The notes below the pieces were generated by a model. It had not been told where the DNA came from and made no database searches. It was given only the letters and a program-made list of their open reading frames with translations. A program made the position numbers and the translations under genes. A DNA stretch of 64,000 nucleotides. It comes from Tricholomella constricta. Lineage: Eukaryota > Basidiomycota > Agaricomycetes > Agaricales > Lyophyllaceae. Positions 56,200 through 64,000 of the stretch are shown in pieces (within the stretch, counting starts at the first letter, position 1; the number at the start of each line of letters is the position of its first letter). Location of the stretch: assembly GCA_013368375.1 (NCBI GenBank), contig JAACJP010000043.1, positions 124,001 through 188,000 on the forward strand. The letters are read 5' to 3'.

Positions 56200-59154
56200 A
56201 TGTACCCCAGCCAAGTACCAACCTCCAGCAACGACGCGATTCGGGGCGGCGACAGCCGCACCGACCAGCAAAATTTGAACCCGGGGCCGAGTTCAAGTGG
56301 GGAGGGAGCGCAGGGGCGCGCGGAAAATGCGCCCCTGCCCCCAACTTACATGGGCTCGCAGCCCCAATTATATCAATATCCTCCGGTTGGCCATATGAGC
56401 CAACCGCCCCATCAGGGGCAACAAACATTTCCGACGGTTGGCCATATGAGCCAACCGCACCACCAAGGGCAACAACCACCTATGGGTGGTTTTTACCCGC
56501 CAGGGCTGGCATTCCAACAGATGCCATCAATGGCGGGTTTCATGGGGTACCCGCAACCGACGTGGTACCCCCAAATGCCCATGCAGCCTGTACCGCACAA
56601 TACGCGGTACAACGAATCGGAGAAGATGGAGGTAGACGACCAAAGTCGTCTGCAAGCAAATGTCCCGCCGGCGCAAGTGGTGCGCGGCGAACCGGTGCGG
56701 CAACATGTTGCACCGAATGCAGACGACAAAGCGTCGTCGGCGTCGAGTTCGCGGAGGATGGCAGACGATCGTAGAGTATCGCCTGCGTCAAGTTCGAGGA
56801 GACCATTCGCAGACGATGGTCTCCTGTCTTCTCTCTTGGATCGATTGGAAGACGCGGGTATTCACCGCGAATTTTGTGATTTCTTGGACGATGGAATGGC
56901 GCAGCTGGTTATAACCCAGCTGCTTGATGCATACGATGGAGTTTGCGCGGATTTGAGACGCGTGAAAGCGAGAGAAGCGGCCATGGCTGAGCAATTCAGC
57001 CTGGCAAGAAAACGGCCGGCAGTAGCATCGCCGGATCGCGGGGAGGGACCATCGTCCCGACCCATAAAAAGGCAGCAAATGGAGGTGCGTCGAGAAGAAC
57101 GCACCTCATACGAGCCGCGACGACAAGAGAGGAGCGAGCCCAGGCGTCCGGAACGACGCCTGGAACAGGAGAATCGGCGGTACAACCGCCACCCCGACCA
57201 GGAAGTGTGGCGTGACGAACGCCCACTTGATTATGGTTCTCAACGGGAAGAGCGCCGAGAGGATCAAGGGACGCGCGAAGTGCGCCCCTTACCTGCTCGA
57301 GAAATCGAGCGCACGGCGTCGACATCGTCGACGTCAGCGGAAGCAAAGCCGCAAAACCTATCCGGAGCGTTACCGCCCCCGGGAGAAAGCCGGGTGCGGA
57401 ACCCAGAACGAGGTTCTCAGAAGAAGGAACCTGTTGGCAAATATACTTTGCCAGCGCCAGCCCCTGCACCACCTAGTACGATGGTGCAGCCCCCAACGCC
57501 GCCCTCCAAAGGCAAACAGAAGGCATCGGATCCATATGCCGAGGCTATGGATGAATCGGACTGGGGTGAGTCGTCTGACGACGACAAGCCTGTCAGCAAG
57601 AAGAAGGCTGCCGGGCAAAAGCAGCATCGCGAGAATATGGCTCGCAAAGCTGAGAAGGAGATGCCGGGGCGGATCCCTGACGAGCTCGGGGTGGTCTTCA
57701 TCAACGACCGCCACGAGAGGGACAACCGCTTTTGGGATATGCTAGTGCGGACGATATATGTATCGTCCGCCCAGAATCGTGCCTACGCACTAGGCACCGC
57801 AGCGCGAGTGTCCGAAAGCGAGTTGGGGACGGGACACAATTCTCGTCCCCCATCGGGACGGCTATATGCCGTCGCACCACGCGGGTTCCCAATGAACCCT
57901 CGTGAAGTTGATCAGTTGTATGCACTGATCAACGATCGGCGCCCCGGCGTGACGGATGAAGAGCGGGCAGAGGCCTTTATGCTCTTTAGGGAGTTCCGGC
58001 GAGTCTCCCTTTCGGTAGCGCCCCATTTGCGCGACCGATCCATGGCTCGAGCAGCCATGGATGAATTTAGAAGCGTCAACCGACCGTTCGATACACGGTC
58101 ACCCATTTGGCAGGCCGCGCCAATTAGGCGGCCTGGGAGGGCATTCGAATATAGGCCGGACAAGCCTACACGAGGCGCTGGCCTGCCTCAGCCAGGCCCC
58201 GACCATGCCCTCGATGTCGAGCACTGGTGCCGACATATGATTCACCATGGGCGTATTGGTTCAAAGAACCAATACGGAGGAATCGTCATGGACTACCGGT
58301 TCCGCGTACATAGGCGCGGAACTTGGGGATACTTGTTGGCGAATGTACTAGCGCCAACTACCCACAGCATGCGGTCATGGTTCATGCGACTTTTCGCGAC
58401 CATTACTGCGCGGCCATACCTCTACGCAGAGGCTGTGGCTGCCTATAACGAGGCCAACCCAGATCGGCCTTTCACACCGATCGAAGGCCCTGAGGTTACC
58501 ATACCTCGCATCCAAGTGATCCCTCCGGAGGTGCGGATCACTGAACAAGGTGTCTTGCAACACCTTATCAACATTGGTATTCCAGTAAGCTGGATACACC
58601 ATAGCTACACTTATGGTCTACATTATTTGGACCATAACTACTCTAACTCAGGTCCCTATAAGGACCTGTTCCGCAATGTTGACGACGATCGAGTTCGTCG
58701 TCTAGATGAAATGGGTGTTCCGCCCGCCATCCCTGAGTGGGATGGGTGGTACCATCCCACCACCGACGACATCACGCGCATCCAAACACTGATGCACGTG
58801 GAATTCCAGACCGAATCACTAGACTGTCTAGTGAGTTCGGAATGGATGTTTGTGGGTGAAGACCCACACTTCCGAGGACTCCGTGTTCGGGTGGGGGAAT
58901 ATCTCCCCCCAGGCCTGCATCACCCCGCTTCATCGGGATCGACGTCCATCAACGTCGAAATGGCGGACCCGGCGGCAGCTATACCTGCCCCCGCGACACC
59001 CTCCACAGTCGTGGCAGCTCCAACTGGAGCTACCGAAACCCAAGTGGACCCCGTGTCGGCCCTTACAGGGCCTTTATCACTGGCGGTGATTACCACCAGC
59101 CAGGGTCTGGTGGACAACAACACCACCGACCCCGACACAGTGATGGAGTCATAG
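56200..59154 (+). CDS. ORF3 of element B, unrecognised protein in the env position
   Basis: 984 codons from ATG 56200, uninterrupted. The N-terminal 160 residues are Pro/Gln/Tyr/Met rich with a repeated VGHMSQP. A helical segment follows (LLSSLLDRLEDAGIHREFC, residues 210-265). A strongly basic, Arg/Glu-rich low-complexity region covers about 285-370, then a Pro/Lys linker. The C-terminal half (about 490-900) looks folded, with conserved-looking blocks such as NDRHERDNRFWDMLVR, DVEHWCRHMIHH and FRVHRRGTWGYLLAN. There is no signal peptide or membrane helix, so it is not an envelope protein. I recognise no domain. The intact frame in a young element suggests a function. Its coding sequence has the same dense hairpins as gag and pol. 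Confidence 0.8.
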   Translation: MYPSQVPTSSNDAIRGGDSRTDQQNLNPGPSSSGEGAQGRAENAPLPPTYMGSQPQLYQYPPVGHMSQPPHQGQQTFPTVGHMSQPHHQGQQPPMGGFYPPGLAFQQMPSMAGFMGYPQPTWYPQMPMQPVPHNTRYNESEKMEVDDQSRLQANVPPAQVVRGEPVRQHVAPNADDKASSASSSRRMADDRRVSPASSSRRPFADDGLLSSLLDRLEDAGIHREFCDFLDDGMAQLVITQLLDAYDGVCADLRRVKAREAAMAEQFSLARKRPAVASPDRGEGPSSRPIKRQQMEVRREERTSYEPRRQERSEPRRPERRLEQENRRYNRHPDQEVWRDERPLDYGSQREERREDQGTREVRPLPAREIERTASTSSTSAEAKPQNLSGALPPPGESRVRNPERGSQKKEPVGKYTLPAPAPAPPSTMVQPPTPPSKGKQKASDPYAEAMDESDWGESSDDDKPVSKKKAAGQKQHRENMARKAEKEMPGRIPDELGVVFINDRHERDNRFWDMLVRTIYVSSAQNRAYALGTAARVSESELGTGHNSRPPSGRLYAVAPRGFPMNPREVDQLYALINDRRPGVTDEERAEAFMLFREFRRVSLSVAPHLRDRSMARAAMDEFRSVNRPFDTRSPIWQAAPIRRPGRAFEYRPDKPTRGAGLPQPGPDHALDVEHWCRHMIHHGRIGSKNQYGGIVMDYRFRVHRRGTWGYLLANVLAPTTHSMRSWFMRLFATITARPYLYAEAVAAYNEANPDRPFTPIEGPEVTIPRIQVIPPEVRITEQGVLQHLINIGIPVSWIHHSYTYGLHYLDHNYSNSGPYKDLFRNVDDDRVRRLDEMGVPPAIPEWDGWYHPTTDDITRIQTLMHVEFQTESLDCLVSSEWMFVGEDPHFRGLRVRVGEYLPPGLHHPASSGSTSINVEMADPAAAIPAPATPSTVVAAPTGATETQVDPVSALTGPLSLAVITTSQGLVDNNTTDPDTVMES

Positions 59155-59510
59155 GTCGGGGAGACAACTTAATCCCCCCGTCAACGAACCGACCTCGACA
59201 CGTAGGGCGTACCGCCGGGCCGACCGCCATTGTCAGGTGCAGACCACCTGACTCCCGAGGAGCAATCCGCAGGTTGCGTATTAACGCAACATTGGATGTC
59301 CTCACCACCATTCTTTGCCGCACGGCACTTTGAGGCCGTGCAGTGGCGCTAATGCATCCACTACTCGTTAAGTCACGAATACGTATTATACCTACGTATT
59401 CTTGCATTATTTGATAGGTCTAGGTCGCCGGGACCTAGACCCTCCTTTTACTTTCTTTTTCTGCCCAACTCCCTGGTGAAGATCGCTACACGCGATCTTA
59501 AAGGGGGGTA
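59155..59510 (+). other. 3' untranslated region and polypurine tract of element B
   Basis: It contains perfect hairpins with stems of 7-10 bp near 59318, 59375 and 59415, and one with arms 59479-59486/59492-59499 directly before the polypurine tract (AAAGGGGGG, 59500-59508). The tract lies 2 nt before the 3' LTR and would prime plus-strand DNA synthesis. Confidence 0.8.
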
Positions 59511-59731
59511 TGTAAGGACGCACACTATCTTATCTAATCTTGGTTATCTAATCGTATCTTATCGAGACGATTACGCTATTGTTTGGCAACACCTTCTGGT
59601 GTTGCCTATTTAATTCATTACATTAATTAAGTATAAACAACCTTGTACACCTATACGTAGCAATCGACAGACTTGTCAAGCTTACGTCTAGTGTGAACAA
59701 CAAGGTCCCCAAATTCTGTAACCCCGTTACA
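59511..59731 (+). repeat. 3' LTR of element B
   Basis: 221 bp, read as identical to the 5' LTR; followed by the CCGAC target duplication at 59732-59736. Confidence 0.95.
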
Positions 59732-59736
59732 CCGAC

Positions 59737-62700
59737 TGAGTCAAGTTCAACAAGGCACTCGAGAACAAAATCACCGCGCGAGGCTTCCCGGACCCGGTAC
59801 CCATTACTAACAACGACGAATTTCAGCACCAGGTCTCTATGTTGACAGAAGCGATCCAAGAAACGATTCAAGAGGTCATACCAATGACGAAGATCACCCC
59901 ACATACGCGGAGATGGTGGAGTCGGGAACTCGAGTCGATGCGAAAGCGCGTTAACAAGCTGAGTGCAATTGCCCACAACTTCAGAGGAATAGATGACCAC
60001 CCTAGCTCGGTCGACCTCGACGAAGCGAAGAAGCTCTACGCTGCAGAAATCCTGAAGGCCAAATCCGCCCATTGGAAGGAATTCCTGGAGTCGGCAATGG
60101 AACGAGAACTGTGGATCGCGAACCGTTACATGACTGATCCTACAGGCGACGGCGGCAAAACACGCATACCGACCCTAAAGTATAAGGGAACTGACGACAG
60201 GCCGGCCGAGGCAGTGACCAACGAAGAAAAGAGCCAACTCTTCGCCAAGACGCTCTTCCCACCGCCACCCGAGAACACCTCTGTACCGGTCGACTATGAA
60301 TACCCGGACCCACTCCCCACCAGCGGACAGATAACGAAGGAGCAGCTCCGTCGAAACCTAGCGAAGCTCAGCCCTTACAAGGCATGCGGGACCGACGAGA
60401 TACCGAACATCGTCCTGAAACAGGCCTACCCATTGATCGAGGACTACTTACTGCACATATACAGAGCGGCAGTCAACCTCGGGATATACCACCCTGGCTG
60501 GAAAGAGGTAATAACGGTCATACTCCGCAAGCCGGGAAAACCGGCATACGACGTGGCGAAGGCCTACCGACCAATAGCCCTGTTGAACACCATGGCGAAA
60601 CTGCTCACCGCTATAGTCGCCGAGGACCTGACCCACATCATGGAGAAGAATGGACTTCTGCCCAGCACACAATTCGGAGGGCGACCGGGACGAATGACGA
60701 CCGACTCTCTACACATTATGACCAACTGGGTGAAACACGAATGGCGACAAGGACGCGTGGTGTCGGCCCTACTACTCGACATTGAAGGCGCCTTCCCCAA
60801 TGCAGTATTGGACCAGCTCATTCACAACATGCGGAAACGACGGGTGCCGAAGGAATACGTGGATCTAACGAAACAGCTTCTAACAGGCAGGCGAACCAAG
60901 CTTAAATTCGACGACTACACGTCCCCCTGGGTGGACGTCGTAAACGGCATCGGTCAAGGGGATCCGATCTCTATGATTGTATACCTATTCTACAACGCTG
61001 ACCTGCTAGATATCCCTAAGGGCCGGCGACAGCTTGCTCTAGGCTTTGTTGATGACGGTGCTTTCCTGGCCTCGGGCGACAACTTCGAGGAAACCAATAG
61101 AATCCTCCGCAAAATAATGAACAAGCGTAAGGGAGCCTACGACTGGTCCGAACGACACAACTCCAAATTCGAAACCAGCAAATTCGAGTTACTCCACCTC
61201 ACGCAACGACGGGACCCGGACCCCAACAGAGCTGGCAAAACGAAGAGAATGGCCCGGCCACCGATAATCCTGAGAGGGACGACGATCGAACCATCTCCCG
61301 TGGCAAGATTCCTGGGCGTGATGGTAGACGACGAGCTGAGATGGAAAGCGCATGCGAAGTATGCGGCCGGCAAGGGCACGAAGTATACCCTTATGTTCCG
61401 CAGGCTCACGAGGCCGTCGACGGGGCTTAAACAAGACTTCATGGAACGCCTCTTCATGGCGGTAGCGGTCCCGAAATTCGCCTACGCCGCCGATGTGTGG
61501 TATACGCCCATCCACCGGAAACCGAACCACGAACGCGACACGGGTTCGGTGGGCGCGGCCCGTCAGCTCGCGAAATCACAGAGAATGGCACTACTCGCCA
61601 TCACAGGAGCGATGCGATCGGCACCCACGGATGCTCTGGAATTACATGCTAACCTACCCCCCATAGACCTTCTCATGGACAAGATCTGCCACCGCTCGGC
61701 GATGCGGATAGCGACACTACCGAGCGCACACCCCCTTCACAAGAGGATCCGGCATTGCGTAAGGTACAATGTTAAGTGCCACCGCTCACCTTTACACAAT
61801 CTAGCGAAGCTTTACCACATCAAACCCGATGACATGGAAACCATCGACCCAGTACGGCAGCTACCAACGTACCAACGACCCTTCCAGACGCACATCGCTG
61901 ACACCAGGGAAGCCTCCCTGGAGGACGACCGCAACAACGAAGCGCAGATACGAATCTACACGGACGGCTCAGGCTACAAGGGACACGCGGGAGCGGCGGC
62001 AATCCTGATCAAGGAGGACGAACCCCCATTAACACTTCAATACTACCTGGGCCCCTTATCCCGTAACACGACCTTCGAAGCCGAAGCGGTCGGGGTATCA
62101 CTCGGTTTGCAGCTACTAACAGAAGCCACCTTACCTAGGGTAACGACTCTGACGCTGGACAACCAGGGTGTCATACAATCTACTGCGATATACCGACAGC
62201 GACAGAGTCACTATCACTTCGACGCAATACACGAACAAGCGAGAAGGATCCAGCGGCGGGAACGAGCAAGGCCTACTTACAACCTACAGATTACGTGGAT
62301 ATCCGGACATTCGGGAGCGGATGGTAATGAGCTAGTCGACAAGGCGGCCAAAGAGGCGGCACAGGGGACAACCAGCGAATGGAGACGACTCCCCAAGTAC
62401 ATCCGCGAACTCGGAGGGAGACTACCAGCCAGTGTATCGGCCCTCAAACAACAACACAACGCGGCCCTCAAGCGACGATGGGGCGAACGATGGCAGAAGT
62501 CCCCTCGCTACACCAAATACGAGGCCTTCAAGGAAGGCCTCCCTTTTAACAACTTTCGCAGGGCGACAGAGGGTCTCACGAGGCGGCAGTACAGTCTGAT
62601 AGTACAACTTCGAACTGGGCATGCCCCCCTCAACAAACACCTGTACAGGCTCACGGTCGTCGACAGCCCCAAATGCCAGCACTGCCCGGACGACGAGGAA

Positions 62701-62979
62701 ACGTTACGACATTTCCTGTACCAATGCAGCAACTACCGCCATGCCCGGACCGACATGACTGCGAAGCTCGGAAGAGACGCCTACGCCGCCGACACTCTCT
62801 ACGGCACGAAGAAAGGCATCAAGGCCCTATTACAATACATAGCGGACACAGAACGCCTGAAGGACACATTCGGTGATGTTACCCCCTACAATCTCAGTGA
62901 CGACGATGAGGATGACCCCGCACAGACAGACCTTGACCCATTCGGTGACGCAGCGAATGAAGACAGCGAGGACGAATGA
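59737..62979 (+). pseudogene. LINE ORF2, part 2: reverse transcriptase, RNase H, zinc motif
   Basis: Continuation of the frame that starts at 47490. The first codon after the target duplication is TGA (59737-59739), where the preceding residues (RMAD) suggest an original Trp. The rest is open for 1079 codons. The reverse transcriptase has ALLLDIEGAFPNA and the active site GFVDDGAFLA. RNase H has IYTDGSGYKGHAGAAA, Glu in FEAEAVGVSLG, Asp in LTLDNQGV and Asp in GNELVDKAAKEAA. A terminal zinc motif reads CQHCPDDEETLRHFLYQC, and the C-terminus is acidic. Catalytic residues are all kept, so only the TGA and the LTR insertion disable it. Confidence 0.85.
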
Positions 62980-63438
62980 ATCTCAAACACACCTCAAAGC
63001 TCGACCGACGAGAAGGCACAAAAGGACAGGTATAAGGGGAGGAAGGGGTCCCGGAATGGGGGTCATTTGACCCGCCAGGGAATTACTTACTAACTTCTCT
63101 CCTGTTAGCTACCGTTTCGGCGGTCCGCCCTCTCGTGAACGTCCCCCTCGGGGGCCGAGCACATTGCCAGCCGACCCACGCTACACAAACTCACGAATGG
63201 GACTAGAAACGGTACACCTCACAAGTCAGAGGGAGGTGTCTAAAACAGAGCCACCGGGCTCTGGGCAGTCGGGGGGCGTCGAGGATGGCCCGTCGACTTG
63301 CGCATTCACTACCTCAGCGGGTGCAGGATTAGGGGGCAAAGGGGCTCCTTATTATGTACATAGCATTGTAAGGACCGACATGAGCTTCCGCTCAGCGGTC
63401 AATAAACAGGGATTTTAAAAAAAAAAAAAAAAAAAAAA
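62980..63438 (+). other. 3' UTR and poly(A) tail of the inner LINE
   Basis: 437 bp without a clear gene, then AATAAACAGGGATTTT and a run of 22 A at 63417-63438. The run is followed directly by the target duplication GACCACAAAG. Confidence 0.8.
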
Positions 63439-63448
63439 GACCACAAAG

Positions 63449-63791
63449 ACCATACCGGACGCTGCCTTACTGAATCCTCTTCCATTACGCTTACGTTACC
63501 ACTAACACAGACGAGCCCCTTACACGCGGAGGCAACACATAGCGCGATCACCGACTATCATTTACTATACTTACTTACTTATACTCCACTAACATCGGCC
63601 TTGTAGCCACTATTACCTGCGCATTGAGCGCTTCGAGGGAGCCCTGGCTCCCTCCAAGTGATTGCATCGACTTACACATACGGGAGACACGGACTCGACG
63701 GTTACCTAGTGAGATGTTCCCTTACATATGGTCCGCCACACCGGGGAATAACAAGATTTTTTTTAAAAAAAAAAAAACAAAAAAAGAAAGC
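63449..63791 (+). other. 3' UTR and A-rich tail of the old LINE
   Basis: Non-coding, ending GAATAACAAGATTTTTTTT and an A-rich tail (63765-63790) that resembles the end of the inner LINE. The target duplication GCAATGAA follows at 63792-63799. Confidence 0.6.
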
Positions 63792-63799
63792 GCAATGAA

Positions 63800-64000
63800 T
63801 AAAGTGGTGCGGGCCGGTGTCACGTATTTGTGCAACGCGCGTGGACCACGTGGTGGGTACATCCTGTTTGAGAACCTGGTCGAGTCTAGTCTCAGGCGAG
63901 GTGGCTGTTGTTGGACTCTTACCACGGCGTTTCTGGCCCTCGGGCACATTTCACCATACTTTGACCCACTCAGTAGAGCGAGATGCGCCAAACCAACGTC
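63800..64000. other. Right flank, nothing recognised
   Basis: Unique-looking sequence to the right of the retroelement stack. Before the insertions it would have lain about 80 bp downstream of the transporter stop codon. Confidence 0.5.

Larger units (their letters stand above)
48300..59731 (+). mobile_element. Ty3 chromovirus, element B, complete, 11,432 bp
   Basis: Two 221-bp LTRs (TG...CA), CCGAC target duplication, Gag-protease, Pol with reverse transcriptase, RNase H, integrase and a C-terminal chromodomain, a third ORF, and a polypurine tract. Gag-PR and Pol share one frame, separated by a UGA. A 456-bp solo LTR sits in pol. Inverted repeats with perfect stems occur every few dozen bases from LTR to LTR. 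The element lies in ORF2 of a LINE. Confidence 0.95.
44580..63438 (+). mobile_element. Near full-length LINE (ORF1 + APE-RT-RNase H), about 7.4 kb without its insert
   Basis: The element has a 5' region of 1.1 kb, ORF1 with zinc knuckles, ORF2 with endonuclease, reverse transcriptase and RNase H, a 437-bp 3' UTR and a 22-nt poly(A) tail (63417-63438). It is flanked by a 10-bp target duplication. The domain order APE, RT, RNase H, terminal zinc motif fits the I/Tad-like group of fungal LINEs. ORF2 is split by LTR element B at 48300-59731 and also has an in-frame TGA. The 5' region carries an antisense frame from another LINE. Confidence 0.85.
44464..63791 (+). mobile_element. Old 5'-truncated LINE, split by a later insertion
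   Basis: The body is 44464-44579 plus 63449-63791. The left part encodes the end of a LINE ORF2 (ALFAFIATSGRFRSAFGD), clearly related to the C-terminus of the inner LINE (ALLQYIADTERLKDTFGD). The right part is its 3' UTR with an A-rich tail at 63765-63790. The 8-bp sequence GCAATGAA flanks it at 44456-44463 and 63792-63799. Everything between 44580 and 63448 was inserted later. Confidence 0.75.

Noticed and set aside
56200..59154. ORF3 as a retroviral-type envelope gene
   Set aside because: No signal peptide, transmembrane helix or cleavage motif is visible.
63757..63790. A/T-rich run as a promoter or origin
   Set aside because: It is explained by the A-rich tail of the old LINE, with a target duplication directly after it.
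1..64000. CRISPR arrays, operons, ribosome binding sites
   Set aside because: The window is eukaryotic, with introns; the repeats seen have no CRISPR layout.

Overview
The window reads as an Agaricomycete (mushroom-forming basidiomycete) chromosome segment. Host genes have many short introns of about 45-65 nt with GT..AG ends, some exons of only 10-31 nt, FunK1-type kinases, an F-box/LRR protein, a Zn2Cys6 regulator and a PTR2 peptide transporter. These sit between large retroelements.

Layout. 1-8638 (minus strand): part of a large LTR retrotransposon, element A. It has an LTR/leader region, a 1307-codon Gag-protease frame, and then an open frame of at least 847 codons in the same phase after the stop, running off the left edge. 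Its upstream region carries 18 exact TGAGTCA motifs. 8639-9649: a LINE ORF1 fragment cut off where element A begins. 10583-44379: host genes. In order: a disordered hypothetical protein, a secreted alpha-carbonic anhydrase with a frameshift, a Ser/Pro-rich hypothetical protein, an epoxide-hydrolase-like alpha/beta hydrolase, an F-box protein, an SDR oxidoreductase, a 14-exon Zn2Cys6 transcription factor, an FAD monooxygenase, a decayed carbonic anhydrase fragment, a FunK1 kinase, a BMT5-like methyltransferase-fold gene with an internal stop, a small membrane protein with a tandemly duplicated 3' flank, a FunK1 relic, a two-TM small protein, and a PTR2 transporter.

44456-63799: a nested retroelement stack starting about 80 bp after the transporter stop codon. 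An old 5'-truncated LINE (8-bp target duplication) holds a nearly full-length LINE of about 7.4 kb (10-bp target duplication). That LINE holds a complete 11,432-bp Ty3 chromovirus, element B (5-bp target duplication, two 221-bp LTRs that read as identical). Element B's pol holds a 456-bp solo LTR (5-bp target duplication). Removing the solo LTR restores one gag-pol frame of 2222 codons, broken only by a UGA followed by CUA, a known readthrough context.

Most unusual signal: element B is filled from its 5' LTR to the polypurine tract with perfect short inverted repeats (stems often 8-12 bp, loops 3-10 nt). They cross gag, pol and a third, 984-codon ORF in the env position. The LINE around it and the solo LTR inside it show no such density by eye. 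Together with the UGA-CUA junction and the unrecognised third ORF, this is the best candidate here for something not yet described.

Limits: exon borders were read by eye from splice consensus and reading frame. Family names come from motifs. No alignment or database search was run.
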